Under the pieces are notes generated by a model. The model searched no databases. It was given only the letters and a program-made list of their open reading frames with translations, and had not been told where the DNA came from. Source: Sulfurimonas sp. HSL-1656 (GTDB lineage: Bacteria; Campylobacterota; Campylobacteria; Campylobacterales; Sulfurimonadaceae). Taken from it: a stretch of 64,000 nucleotides of DNA. Below, one piece after another: positions 9,664-18,463 of this stretch. The first letter of the stretch is position 1. The number at the start of each line of letters is the position of its first letter. A program made the position numbers and the translations under genes. The DNA lies in assembly GCF_039645585.1 (NCBI RefSeq), contig NZ_CP147915.1, positions 2,046,001 to 2,110,000 of the forward strand. The letters are read 5' to 3'.

Positions 9664-9901
9664 CGTCTACATCGTCCGCTGCAGCGACGGGACCTACTAT
9701 ACGGGTATCGCCGTCGATACGGAAAGGCGCCTCCATGAGCACAACCACTCCCAGAAAGCTGCCCGTTATACCCGCGCCCGGCGCCCGGTCGTCCTCGTCT
9801 ATACGGAACTGCATCCCGACCGCAGCAGCGCCCAAAAACGCGAATACGCCATCAAACAGATGACGCGGGACGCCAAAGAGGCCCTGATCAAATGCGACTA
9901 G
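9653..9901 (+). CDS. GIY-YIG nuclease superfamily protein (UPF0213/YhbQ-like)
   Basis: An 82-residue single-domain GIY-YIG protein. The core reads VYIVRCSDGTYYTGIAVDTERRLHEHN, with the basic/aromatic continuation KAARYTRARRPVVLVY and a conserved Glu in QKREYAIKQMTRD. The start is set at the internal ATG at 9653, after a GAGGGG site, because upstream residues of the open frame are a shadow of the epimerase. It overlaps the epimerase by 11 bases. YhbQ-type proteins have nuclease activity in some species; the role here is unknown. Confidence 0.88.
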   Translation: MCYSVYIVRCSDGTYYTGIAVDTERRLHEHNHSQKAARYTRARRPVVLVYTELHPDRSSAQKREYAIKQMTRDAKEALIKCD

Positions 9902-9953
9902 GCTTCAAGCCGCCCTATGTTATAGTTTTACAAACATCATGCAAAGGGCTCTT

Positions 9954-10214
9954 ATGACCGAATCCGAAGACCTTATCGACCTGTTGGAAAACGACGTGAT
10001 CCCCGAGATCGAATCCTTCATCGACGACCTCTATGAGAAGATTGCCGAAACGAAAAACGCGACGGATGACGACAAGACGCAGCTCGCCGAACTGCAGGAG
10101 CTGAAAAAAGAGTTCGCCCTGCTCCTCGACGAAGTGAAAAACGGCGAACTCGACGAGGAAGAGTGCCGCGCCATCATCGACGAAATCGACATGATGCGCG
10201 AAGAGGAGGAGTAG
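9954..10214 (+). CDS. Small acidic helical protein, unknown function
   Basis: An 86-residue, very acidic protein, predicted almost all helical with coiled-coil character (ETKNATDDDKTQLAELQELKK). The ATG at 9954 is preferred over one at 9939, because an AAAGGG ribosome site lies 7 bases before it. A TATAGT-like -10 (about 9921-9926) precedes it, so the gene may start its own unit. The stop is 5 bases from the proC start, with AGAAGG between. No family was recognised. Confidence 0.7.
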   Translation: MTESEDLIDLLENDVIPEIESFIDDLYEKIAETKNATDDDKTQLAELQELKKEFALLLDEVKNGELDEEECRAIIDEIDMMREEEE

Positions 10215-10219
10215 AAGGC

Positions 10220-10981
10220 ATGAAAAAGACCATCACCTTCATCGGCAACGGCAATATGGCCACCTCCATGGCGAAGACCCTCAAAAACAACTATCTCATC
10301 GAAGTCGTCGGGCGGAACCTGGAAAACCTCGACACCTTCGAAGCTGCCGTCGGCACCGACGTCACCAAGCATCTGCTCAACGACTTCGACATCACCGGCA
10401 AGACCATTCTGCTGTGCGTCAAACCGGCCAATATCGCCGAAGTCGGCACGAAACTGCAGGGAAAGGCGGAAGCCCTTTACTCCGTCCTTGCCGGGACGAA
10501 AGTCGAAACCCTCAAAAGCCATATCGCCGCAGCAGGAACCGTCCGTGCGATGCCGAACCTTGCCGCAACGGTCGGCCGTTCCATGACAACGCTCACCGGC
10601 GACCGCCACCTCGAGGCCGAGGCGGTCTCCCTGTTTAACGCCATCGGTACGACACTCTGGCTCGGCAGCGAAAAAGAGCTCGACATCGCCACGGCGCTTG
10701 CGGGCAGCGGCCCCGCCTACCTCGCCCTCATTGCCGAAGCCCTCGCCGACGGCGCCGTCAAGCAGGGGCTCAGACGTGACGATGCCATGACCGTGATGCG
10801 CGGCCTCTTCGGCGGGTTCGGCGAACTGATTCAAAACGAACACCCCGCTCTTCTCAAAGACGGCGTCATGAGTCCCGGCGGGACAACGGCGGCGGGATAC
10901 AGCGCCCTGGAAGCGTCCGGGGTCCGCCACGGATGCATCGATGCCATCGAAAAAGCTTACAAAATAACACAAAAAAGTTAG
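10220..10981 (+). CDS. proC: Pyrroline-5-carboxylate reductase
   Basis: A 253-residue cytosolic enzyme that reduces pyrroline-5-carboxylate to proline with NAD(P)H, the last step of proline synthesis. The Rossmann motif is FIGNGNMATSMAKTL. The family signature follows: RAMPNLAATVGRSMTTL, then ALAGSGPAYLALIAEALADGAVKQGL, and MSPGGTTAAGYSALE near the end. The start is the ATG at 10220 after GTAGAAGG; the longer open frame would overlap the preceding gene. Length is normal for Campylobacterota. Confidence 0.96.
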   Translation: MKKTITFIGNGNMATSMAKTLKNNYLIEVVGRNLENLDTFEAAVGTDVTKHLLNDFDITGKTILLCVKPANIAEVGTKLQGKAEALYSVLAGTKVETLKSHIAAAGTVRAMPNLAATVGRSMTTLTGDRHLEAEAVSLFNAIGTTLWLGSEKELDIATALAGSGPAYLALIAEALADGAVKQGLRRDDAMTVMRGLFGGFGELIQNEHPALLKDGVMSPGGTTAAGYSALEASGVRHGCIDAIEKAYKITQKS

Positions 10982-11007
10982 CATAAAGTTATTTATTAAC
11001 AGCAATC

Positions 11008-11077
11008 AATAGCTATTAAATATTGTGGTTTTTGTTTAAGACTACATTTAGTCGAGCGGCAGTAATATAGATATTAT
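11008..11077 (+). promoter_or_regulatory. AT-rich upstream region of the MshQ-like/pilin operon with two perfect dyads
   Basis: The 149 bases between proC and the pilin operon are much more AT-rich than the surroundings. They contain the palindrome AATAGCTATT (11008-11017) and the dyad TAATAT-AG-ATATTA (11063-11076), whose right arm overlaps a possible -10 TATTAT (11072-11077). The dyad is about 55 bases before the start codon. This looks like a regulated promoter, but no regulator is identified. Confidence 0.4.
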
Positions 11078-11130
11078 GCATCAATACTGTCTACCGGAAC
11101 CCCCGATATTGTGAAGGAGAGGAGTAGTTT

Positions 11131-13938
11131 ATGAAACGGTTTTTATCCATTATCTTTCTGCAGAGCTTTTTGGTAGGAGGGGTTTTTATCTCGATCTCCG
11201 AAGCAGCGATAGAAGATCTCTGTTATGGTAATGTTCAGGGCATTGGTAACAAATGCGAGAAGAAAGGTTACTTCTACTACGGCCCGAATAATCCGCATAC
11301 CTGTGAAGCAACACAGGAGATCAGGAACAAGGACACGAATACCAGCCTTAGTTCCGTCTTCGTCTACAAAATGTACGATCCGACCATTGACAACGGAACC
11401 TGTGGCGTCGGTGGCTGTACAACGACCAACCCGGCACCTCTCTCCCTTGTTTCAGGGTTTGGCAGCGGTTATACCTACGATATCGGGACCCTGGCGCCGG
11501 AAACCAACGTCACTGTCAGTGATTTCAACTCCTGGTACAGCGGCGGTGAAATCGATGACATTATTCTCTATGCGACCTACACCAAAGACGGCCAAGACTA
11601 TGAAGGGATGATCCCTTCTTGTCCCGGTGCCGGCGGGACGATCGACATCAACGATTTCGCTTCGCAGGTCGACATCGTCGATACCGTCGTCAATACGGCA
11701 GATCCCTATACCGGGGTTATCCACACCAAGGTCTCCAATAAACCGAACTACCAGATGACCGCCGTTTTCCTCGGGGACAGCAATGAAACGCAAAGTGCAG
11801 ATAATACCTACGGCGGCCATATTACAGAAAATAAAACCGTCGATATGTATGTTGTCTACTATCTCAGCGATGAGACCTGTGACGAAACCGTCCGCCTGAT
11901 GACGGTCCCCGGCGGCAACGAACCCGTCGTATCCATCTTCCAGGCAGGCGCTTCCACGGCAGCGAGTAATGTCTTTACCATGGCCTATACAGACAGTTTG
12001 CGCGCGAAAAGAGCGGCCCGCTTCAAATACAAAGCCCTTGACCTCAGTAAACTGATCATCGATGCGGATATCGACTGCCCGAACTCCAGCACCTCCGGGA
12101 GTGCTTCGGGAACCGTCACCGGGATCCCGGCCTGTCTGACATCCACCTCTGCGGAGAGTACCCCGGCGGAGCGCTACAAGGAAGTCTTCGGCGACGTGGC
12201 GTTTGAGCGCTGCTGGGAAGCGATCGCCAACGGACAGCCGTGTAACAGCAGTGCCATCGCGGCCAATGTCCCCGAACCCTACAACACACAGTACGGATGT
12301 CTTGAATGCAGTCTCGGCGGCATCCCCTACACCTGTTCCTCTGATGCGTTTGCCATCCGCCCGGACCACTATGCCATCAGCACCATCGATCCCCACTACC
12401 CGGACCTGCTCCGTTCCGGCAGTGACCACAACATGACGGTCTATGCGCTCAACTACGACAGTGCTGTCGCGACGCTCGATTATAACCAGAGCGGGGGCAA
12501 TGGCGGAAATATCGAACTCCAACAGAGCATGTATCTCAAAACCGGTGTGCTTGACACCACCGGCCTCCTCCACGGTACACTGCAATGGAGCACCTGGGAA
12601 TTTGATATGAAAAATGGTTTGTCGATCTACCCCGCTACCGGTGCCACTGAAGTCGCCGGTGTGAAATTCGATGATGTCGGCAGGGTCGTCATCGGGGTAC
12701 AGGACCATGAATGGGCATCGGTTGACATTGCCAATGCCGACGACAGCACGCCTGAAGACTGCAGCCCTGACGGCGCCTATATCTGCGGCGACCAGAACGT
12801 CACCTATATCCCCCACCACTTCGACTTCAACGAGACCAACGTCACGAACAACAACGGCCTTCCGGGCAGCTTCACCTACCTCGCCAACCTCAACGAGGCC
12901 AATACATCCACCTATGTCATGGCGGCGCGTGTCGATACGCTGGTATCCGCCAAAAATGCCCTTGACGGTGTAACCCAGAACTTCCGTGACGGTGCCGAGT
13001 ACTACGAAAACAAAGTCTGGCTTGTCCAGGCCGCCCACGATACGCTGCACGGAGACGCAAACGTCACAAAAATCGGTGACCCCGCAGTAGACGGCGTCCT
13101 GCTCGGTTTCGGGAAAGACGGGGATGAAAACGGGACCAAGAGCATTACATGGGATGAAACAGACCTCACCCAGGTCCTGCGTTTCAACTTCCCACGCAAG
13201 AAGAATGCCCCGGTCAACCCGTTTATCATCGACGGGCCGGACTATAACGTCAGTATCGTTTCGCACTATACGCAGACAGCTCCGCCGGTACCGCCTGCCG
13301 TCGCGGGTGTCACCTATGATACCGATGCGTACCCGCGCGGGGACCGCAATGCGACTGCGGACGGACGTGTCCTCTTTGTTTATGGCCGTGCCCACTCACC
13401 GCGCTTCCGCGTCCCCTGTGACGTCGCCGGAACCGCACCCTGTTCAACAGAAGTCGCAAAACCGGTAAAAGTCTATTACGAGTTCTATTATTACGTACCG
13501 GGCTCCTACTCTCTCGATGCCAATACGTCCATTCCGGAAATGAATGCCCTTTCAGACGACAACCGGCGCAGTACCGATTCGATTAAATGGTATATCAATA
13601 CCCTTCACACGGCCACCGACGGTAACATTACGACAACGTCGCCTGCCGTCGGCGCCCTCGTCAGCGACGGCACCTATACAAATGTCAATGGCTGGACACA
13701 AATCCCTTATACCTACAACGGCAATGAGGGCTATCCTTACAAGGCAACGATCCGGGTGAACCCATACAATGGAAGCAACAGCTGGCTCATCTATAACAAG
13801 TACAATGCCAATGCGACCCGCAACGAGTTCGAACTCGAATTTAACAATAAGAGCGGCGCCAAAACCGGTACCGATGCAGCAGATGTTACTGTCGATTCCG
13901 AGGGGAATACAAATACCAATAGGAGAATCCAATGGTAG
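11131..13938 (+). CDS. Large secreted MshQ-like protein (DUF6701-like region)
   Basis: A 935-residue exported protein. A signal peptide (about residues 1-26) is followed by a Cys-rich N-terminal region, beta-rich Asn/Thr-rich sequence, the motif FAIRPDHYAI in the middle, and from about residue 555 a stretch (VTYIPHHFDF, then SFTYLANLN) that resembles the DUF6701 domain of MSHA pilus biogenesis protein MshQ. Its 3' end overlaps the first prepilin gene by 7 bases, and the next two pilin genes also overlap in series, so it is made with a pseudopilus. It may be a surface adhesin or tip protein displayed by that structure. The MshQ relation is by eye; low overall conservation is expected. A GAAGGAGAGG site precedes the ATG. 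Confidence 0.65.
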   Translation: MKRFLSIIFLQSFLVGGVFISISEAAIEDLCYGNVQGIGNKCEKKGYFYYGPNNPHTCEATQEIRNKDTNTSLSSVFVYKMYDPTIDNGTCGVGGCTTTNPAPLSLVSGFGSGYTYDIGTLAPETNVTVSDFNSWYSGGEIDDIILYATYTKDGQDYEGMIPSCPGAGGTIDINDFASQVDIVDTVVNTADPYTGVIHTKVSNKPNYQMTAVFLGDSNETQSADNTYGGHITENKTVDMYVVYYLSDETCDETVRLMTVPGGNEPVVSIFQAGASTAASNVFTMAYTDSLRAKRAARFKYKALDLSKLIIDADIDCPNSSTSGSASGTVTGIPACLTSTSAESTPAERYKEVFGDVAFERCWEAIANGQPCNSSAIAANVPEPYNTQYGCLECSLGGIPYTCSSDAFAIRPDHYAISTIDPHYPDLLRSGSDHNMTVYALNYDSAVATLDYNQSGGNGGNIELQQSMYLKTGVLDTTGLLHGTLQWSTWEFDMKNGLSIYPATGATEVAGVKFDDVGRVVIGVQDHEWASVDIANADDSTPEDCSPDGAYICGDQNVTYIPHHFDFNETNVTNNNGLPGSFTYLANLNEANTSTYVMAARVDTLVSAKNALDGVTQNFRDGAEYYENKVWLVQAAHDTLHGDANVTKIGDPAVDGVLLGFGKDGDENGTKSITWDETDLTQVLRFNFPRKKNAPVNPFIIDGPDYNVSIVSHYTQTAPPVPPAVAGVTYDTDAYPRGDRNATADGRVLFVYGRAHSPRFRVPCDVAGTAPCSTEVAKPVKVYYEFYYYVPGSYSLDANTSIPEMNALSDDNRRSTDSIKWYINTLHTATDGNITTTSPAVGALVSDGTYTNVNGWTQIPYTYNGNEGYPYKATIRVNPYNGSNSWLIYNKYNANATRNEFELEFNNKSGAKTGTDAADVTVDSEGNTNTNRRIQW

Positions 13939-14624
13939 TACGCCACGCAATGACCATGATCGAACTCATCTTTGCAATCGTACTGATCGGCATCGCGGTT
14001 GCCGGGGTGCCAAGGATGATTGAACGGAATAACAGATCACTCGAAAGCAATATCGTCGACGAGGCGGTCTTTGCCGTTTCTGCCAAAGCGGCACAGGTGC
14101 TCTCCTTCCGATGGGACGACAACTCGCAAAACGCGGGCGACCTGCTTTCGCACTCCAAGATACTGGATGTTGCCGGCAGCGGGGGTCTGAGCAGAACGAA
14201 CAGCATCTTCCGTATCGGGGGGATTGCAGAGAATGCGCACCGCCGTTTCCACTCCGCGGTTGCAGGCCCGGCCTCAAATGAACTGAGCGGCATGACGACA
14301 GGGAGCGCACTCACCTTTATTACAGGAGGAGACGCCACCAGTGCCACCGCCTATAAAAAGGACTACCAGCTCAATGTCGCTGCCAGTTTTGTGGGAGACG
14401 GAAATGCCGCTTATAACACCGGGGCTACAGCCTCTGCAACATACAATTTCCCCAACTTTCCCTCTCCGGTCTCCGGAACGGCAACCAATATGAAAATGGT
14501 GAAAATCGAACTCCAGCAAAACGATTCGGTGACAGCCACACCGTCATGGACCAATGTTGCGACCCTCTATGTATACGCTGCCAACATCGGTGAAATCGAC
14601 TACTTCAAAAGGACGATGCAATGA
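13932..14624 (+). CDS. Type IV prepilin-like protein (class III methylation motif)
   Basis: A 230-residue pseudopilin. The very short leader MVVRHA precedes the prepilin peptidase site, followed by MTMIEL with Glu at +5 and a hydrophobic helix to about residue 25. The rest is a polar Ala/Thr/Ser-rich globular domain. AGGAG lies 6 bases before the ATG, inside the 3' end of the MshQ-like gene. The stop overlaps the next prepilin gene by 4 bases. It is probably a minor or major subunit of a type II secretion-like or MSHA-like pseudopilus. The assembly ATPase, secretin and prepilin peptidase are not in this window. Confidence 0.85.
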   Translation: MVVRHAMTMIELIFAIVLIGIAVAGVPRMIERNNRSLESNIVDEAVFAVSAKAAQVLSFRWDDNSQNAGDLLSHSKILDVAGSGGLSRTNSIFRIGGIAENAHRRFHSAVAGPASNELSGMTTGSALTFITGGDATSATAYKKDYQLNVAASFVGDGNAAYNTGATASATYNFPNFPSPVSGTATNMKMVKIELQQNDSVTATPSWTNVATLYVYAANIGEIDYFKRTMQ

Positions 14625-15451
14625 TGCATAAACGCGCATTTACCATGATGGAGCTGATCTTTGTCATCGTTATCATGGGGGTCCTCGCCAAGTTCGGGGT
14701 AGATATTATGCAGCAGATCTACAACAACTTTGTCTACAGTCAACGTACCAACGTCCTGCAGGCCCAAAGCGAAGCCGCCGTGAACCAGATCGCCAACCGG
14801 CTCCAAAACCGTATCAAGGACTCCGTCATTGCCAGTACGCTTAACCACGGCGCCTACCAGCCCCTCGGAAGCAATACGGCTGCCGGTTCAACCGTTTTGG
14901 AGTGGGTCGGCATCGACTATGACGGCTGGCAGTCGCTCCCGCCGCTTTGGAGCGGGACTATCGACCTGACGGATTCAAATGGCACCAACCTGAAATCGCC
15001 GCGGACATCGTCACGTTCCGGTTTCTACAACGGCGGAACCGCAGCGGTCTATTTCCTCGGATCGAACGTTGATGTACTCTCCGGATTCGGCTGGCAGGCC
15101 GCCGCATTCGCGGACCAGTCCCATACGATGCACCCCGTCAATGTCGGGGCAGGACAACTCACCCCCGCCGTCGGCTCTTTCAGCGGCCGTGACGTCTATG
15201 AATTCTACCAACTGGCGAACAGCGCCTTTGCGGTCGAACTGAATGGACGTATTTTAACGCTTTATACGGATTATCAACCCTGGGACGGGGAGATCTATAC
15301 GGCCGGTACCGCGTCGATCCTGATGGAAAACGTCACGACGTTTACCTTCACGAAAGTGGGTGACATCATCAAGTTGCAGGTCTGTATCGGTGACAACGAT
15401 TTAACTGGGGAAGGAGAGTATTCGTTATGCAAAGAACGAACCGTCTTTTAA
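14621..15451 (+). CDS. Type IV prepilin-like protein
   Basis: A 276-residue pseudopilin. The leader MMHKRA is followed by FTMMEL (Phe +1, Glu +5) and the hydrophobic stretch IFVIVIMGVLAKFGVDIM. The globular part has the repeated aromatic/Gly character of minor pseudopilins of the GspJ or PilW kind (RLQNRIKDSVIAS and so on). It overlaps the preceding prepilin by 4 bases and the following PilX-like gene by 25 bases. Which pseudopilin class it belongs to is uncertain. Confidence 0.85.
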   Translation: MMHKRAFTMMELIFVIVIMGVLAKFGVDIMQQIYNNFVYSQRTNVLQAQSEAAVNQIANRLQNRIKDSVIASTLNHGAYQPLGSNTAAGSTVLEWVGIDYDGWQSLPPLWSGTIDLTDSNGTNLKSPRTSSRSGFYNGGTAAVYFLGSNVDVLSGFGWQAAAFADQSHTMHPVNVGAGQLTPAVGSFSGRDVYEFYQLANSAFAVELNGRILTLYTDYQPWDGEIYTAGTASILMENVTTFTFTKVGDIIKLQVCIGDNDLTGEGEYSLCKERTVF

Positions 15452-15945
15452 AAAAACGAAAAGGATTCGTCCTCATCGTCGCTGTCTTCATGATGCTGGC
15501 CATCAGCTTTCTGCTGCTTCGTATGATCGGCGAAACAGCTGAGGGGAGCCAACGCAGTATCAATAACTATATCCATCAGCAGGCCATCCTGCTGACCTAT
15601 GCTGCAACCGAAGAGGCCGTGCTGGCTGTTTCCGGCAGGGATCGCGAAGCCAATGGCTGTATCAGGACCATCACCGGGCAATTCCCGGCCAACAACCCAA
15701 TGCTGACGTACACGACGCAGATCAGCTACATCTGGTCCAATGATCAGACTGCCGCTCTTAACGTATCAGGCAGTGGCGGCGCCAACTGCTTCGGCTATAT
15801 CGATGGCAACCAGGCAGCAGCAAATCAGCTAATTACGAATGAAACCGGCGGTTCCATGCTGGTAGATGTCTATGTCAGCGACCACGTGGGAATAGGTCTT
15901 GCTGAGCCCATCCGATACCATCGCCGGACCCTGCAAAAACTGTAA
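15427..15945 (+). CDS. PilX/GspK-like minor pseudopilin
   Basis: A 172-residue protein with a basic leader ending in KRKG, then the hydrophobic helix FVLIVAVFMMLAISFLLLRM. Position +5 is Val rather than Glu, as in PilX and GspK tip pseudopilins. The remainder is a small exported domain with two cysteines (GCIRT, NCFGY). AAGGAGAG lies 8 bases before the ATG, inside the preceding gene. It is the last gene of the four-gene pilus unit, and a hairpin follows before the convergent hpf gene. Confidence 0.78.
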   Translation: MQRTNRLLKKRKGFVLIVAVFMMLAISFLLLRMIGETAEGSQRSINNYIHQQAILLTYAATEEAVLAVSGRDREANGCIRTITGQFPANNPMLTYTTQISYIWSNDQTAALNVSGSGGANCFGYIDGNQAAANQLITNETGGSMLVDVYVSDHVGIGLAEPIRYHRRTLQKL

Positions 15946-15966
15946 ATCGGGAAAGTCTTAAAGAAG

Positions 15967-15985
15967 AGACGGCTTCCCGCCGTCT
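15967..15985. terminator. Hairpin between convergent pilin operon and hpf
   Basis: A perfect 7-bp stem AGACGGC / GCCGTCT with loop TTCCC. It lies 21 bases after the PilX-like stop and 5 bases after the hpf stop on the other strand. The U-tract is weak on both sides (CTTCTTTAAG on the minus strand). It is a plausible bidirectional terminator. Confidence 0.45.
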
Positions 15986-15990
15986 TATGA

Positions 15991-16527
15991 TCAGTAGAGG
16001 CCGTAACGGCCGTCGTTTCGTTTGTAGAGGACACGCGTCTTCCCGTCGTTGTCCAGGAAGATCTCGAACTGCTTTTCACCCGCTTTCAACTCCTCGAGCA
16101 CATCGGCCACCTCTCTCGGTTTATAGCTGTCGAGTTCGACCGGGATCACATCATCTTCAAGGGCTTCTGCGGCGGCTTTCACATCTGCCGATTCGGTTTT
16201 GGCACTGTTCATCCCCTCGTGATGGTGATCGCTGATCTTGTCATGCATACGGCGAAGCGCCTTCTGGGCCCGTTCGATCGCAATGTCGATAGCGGCATAC
16301 ATGTCATCATCGCTCTGTTTGATGACGACGGTATTCTTGCCGGCAAGGTTGATGGTAAACTCTACCGAAACCCCCTGTTTTTTCCCGATGCTGCGCTTGG
16401 CACAGACCGCCTGTGCCGAAATGATGTCCAGGTTGAACTTCGAGAGTGATCCGATCGCGTTTTGCAGATACTCTTTGATGGGATCGGTCAGTTCGATCGC
16501 TCTTCCGGTCAGTGAGATATTCATCAT
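15991..16527 (-). CDS. hpf: Ribosome hibernation promoting factor, long form
   Basis: A 178-residue long-type HPF. The N-terminal ribosome-binding domain (residues 1-100) has ISLTGRAIELTDPIKEYLQ and the DDMYAAIDIAIERAQKALRR helix. A variable linker leads to a C-terminal dimerisation domain (EVADVLEELKAGEKQFEIFLD, ending YGLY). Long HPF dimerises 70S ribosomes into inactive 100S particles in stationary phase. It is a single gene facing the pilin operon, with its own -10 box. Confidence 0.94.
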   Translation of the reverse strand: MMNISLTGRAIELTDPIKEYLQNAIGSLSKFNLDIISAQAVCAKRSIGKKQGVSVEFTINLAGKNTVVIKQSDDDMYAAIDIAIERAQKALRRMHDKISDHHHEGMNSAKTESADVKAAAEALEDDVIPVELDSYKPREVADVLEELKAGEKQFEIFLDNDGKTRVLYKRNDGRYGLY

Positions 16528-16573
16528 GCAACCTTTCCGGGCAAGGCCCTCTGTGTAATTTGTCGTGGCAACG

Positions 16574-16579
16574 ATTATA
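16574..16579 (-). promoter_or_regulatory. -10 box of hpf
   Basis: TATAAT on the minus strand, 46 bases before the hpf start codon. A weak TTGAAT lies about 19 bases further upstream. The leader of roughly 40 bases contains the GGAAAGG ribosome site. It is back to back with the recG promoter. Confidence 0.5.
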
Positions 16580-16625
16580 ACACAGCAAACATGTCATTAT
16601 TCAAGCCGATCGGGCACAAACGCGT

Positions 16626-16631
16626 TAAAAT
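16626..16631 (+). promoter_or_regulatory. -10-like box immediately before recG
   Basis: TAAAAT ends only 5 bases before the recG ATG. No ribosome site lies between. If used, the transcript would start at or next to the start codon (leaderless). Confidence 0.35.
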
Positions 16632-16636
16632 ACCCC

Positions 16637-18427
16637 ATGCAAATTGAACAGGCCGATATCGAAAAATTCAAAAAGCTCGGAGTCTACTCGGCCGCAGAAC
16701 TGGCCATACTCGTCCCGGTCCGGTTCGAAGACCGCCGGCTCTATCCCAGGTTGACCGAGGGGCATGATCAGGCCATCGACGCCACCGTCGAATCTATCCA
16801 CCGTACCTCTCGCACCGTTACGATCACCCTCTTTGTCCACAATTTCGGTCACCGCATCGAAGGGGTCCTTTTCAATCCGAAACCCTATATGCTCCGTTTT
16901 TTCGTCGAAGGGGAGCGGGCCCTTTATTACGGCCGCATCGACTGCAGACAGGGACGCTGCCAGATGAGCCATCCACAGCGCATCCCCGAAGCGGGCTCGC
17001 TGACACCGAAGTACAAAACGGCGCTGCGGACTGACGTGATGGCGCGTCTGGCGGCGCGCTACATCACCCGGGAGAGCCTTTTGGAAGAAGGGCTGCCGCC
17101 GCATGTCTCCGATGCGCTGCTGGGGCTCCATTTCCCCCAAACCGCGCCACAGAAGGAGCCGACACCCGCAGAGCTCTATGCACTCAAATACGCCGAACTC
17201 TACAGCTACATGCGTTCGCTCCGGGGGAAACGGCGTTACTTCGATGCCCTGCAGAGACTCGGCAGTGATTGGCGCCGCTGGGCCATGCAGCTGCCGTTTC
17301 TGCTGACCGATGAACAGACGCGGGCCATCGAGGCGATCGAAGCGGATTTTAAAAAGCCCCATGCCGCCAAGCGGATGGTCGTCGGCGATGTCGGCGCCGG
17401 CAAGACGATGGTGATCCTTGCCGCCATGCAGATGGCCACACCGCACCGCAGCATCCTCATGGCCCCGACGACCATTCTCGCCAACCAGCTTTACGAGGAG
17501 GCACGGAAATTCCTCCCGGAAAAGAAGATATTACTCATCACCAATGCCACACCGAAAAAACTGCCGCTGGAGGAAGCCGATGTCCTCATCGGGACGCATG
17601 CCCTGCTTTACCGCGACCTGCCCGAAGCCGCGCTCATCATGGTGGATGAACAGCACCGTTTCGGCACCGCGCAGCGCCACCGGCTCGAGAAGCTGATCGC
17701 CGACGGTGCCCGTCACCCCCACTACCTTCAGTTCTCCGCCACGCCCATCCCCCGGACCCAGGCCATGATCGATTCCGCCCATATCGACGTCAGTCTCATC
17801 ACCAAGACCCCTTTTAAAAAGGACATTACGACCACGGTCATCCACAAACCCGATTTCCCCTCCCTGTTGGCACATATCCGCTCCGAAATCGCGCAATCGC
17901 ACCAGGTGCTCATCGTCTACCCGCTGGTGGAAGAGAGCGAGAATTTCGGCTACCAGAGCATTGAAGAGGCACGGGGTTACTGGGAGAAGCATTTTGCGAA
18001 CGTCTACGTCACCCACGGCAAGGACAGGGAGAAAGAGGTCATTCTTGAAACGTTCAGAGAGCGGGGGGATATCCTGCTTGCGACAACCGTCATCGAGGTC
18101 GGGATCTCCCTTCCGCGCCTGACAACTGTTGTCATCGTCGGCGCCGAACGGCTCGGGCTGGCGACCCTGCACCAGCTGCGCGGACGCGTCAGCCGCACCG
18201 GGCTCAAGGGATGGTGTTTTCTCTATACGAACCTGAACGAGAGCGAGCGACTCGACGCCTTCCGCCAAACGGATAACGGCTTCGACATTGCCGCACTTGA
18301 CCTCAAATACCGCAAAAGCGGTGATCTTCTCAAAGGGAGCATCCAGAGCGGGAAGAAGTTCCTCTGGGCCGATCTGGCCGAGGATGAGGGAATTGTGCGG
18401 GAAGTCAAAACGGCGCTATCGCCCTGA
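16637..18427 (+). CDS. recG: ATP-dependent DNA helicase RecG
   Basis: A 596-residue superfamily 2 helicase that regresses stalled forks and branch-migrates Holliday junctions. An N-terminal wedge/OB region (RFEDRRLY and so on) is followed by the helicase core: Walker A GDVGAGKT (about residue 256), motif II DEQH in MVDEQHRFGTAQRHRL, FSATPIPRT, and the TRG-region motif (VIEVGISLPRLTTVVI, HQLRGRVSRTG). It is about 90 residues shorter than the E. coli protein, with a compact N-terminus as in other Campylobacterota. The ATG at 16637 was chosen over an upstream one, because the upstream segment lies in the hpf promoter region and is not protein-like. Confidence 0.95.
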   Translation: MQIEQADIEKFKKLGVYSAAELAILVPVRFEDRRLYPRLTEGHDQAIDATVESIHRTSRTVTITLFVHNFGHRIEGVLFNPKPYMLRFFVEGERALYYGRIDCRQGRCQMSHPQRIPEAGSLTPKYKTALRTDVMARLAARYITRESLLEEGLPPHVSDALLGLHFPQTAPQKEPTPAELYALKYAELYSYMRSLRGKRRYFDALQRLGSDWRRWAMQLPFLLTDEQTRAIEAIEADFKKPHAAKRMVVGDVGAGKTMVILAAMQMATPHRSILMAPTTILANQLYEEARKFLPEKKILLITNATPKKLPLEEADVLIGTHALLYRDLPEAALIMVDEQHRFGTAQRHRLEKLIADGARHPHYLQFSATPIPRTQAMIDSAHIDVSLITKTPFKKDITTTVIHKPDFPSLLAHIRSEIAQSHQVLIVYPLVEESENFGYQSIEEARGYWEKHFANVYVTHGKDREKEVILETFRERGDILLATTVIEVGISLPRLTTVVIVGAERLGLATLHQLRGRVSRTGLKGWCFLYTNLNESERLDAFRQTDNGFDIAALDLKYRKSGDLLKGSIQSGKKFLWADLAEDEGIVREVKTALSP

Positions 18428-18463
18428 TGTGTAATGAGACAGCTTGACAATATCCGCTTCTAC

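Noticed and set aside
11452-13395. 647-codon frame antisense to the MshQ-like gene
   Set aside because: Shadow; the sense frame has a signal peptide, a ribosome site and coupled downstream genes.
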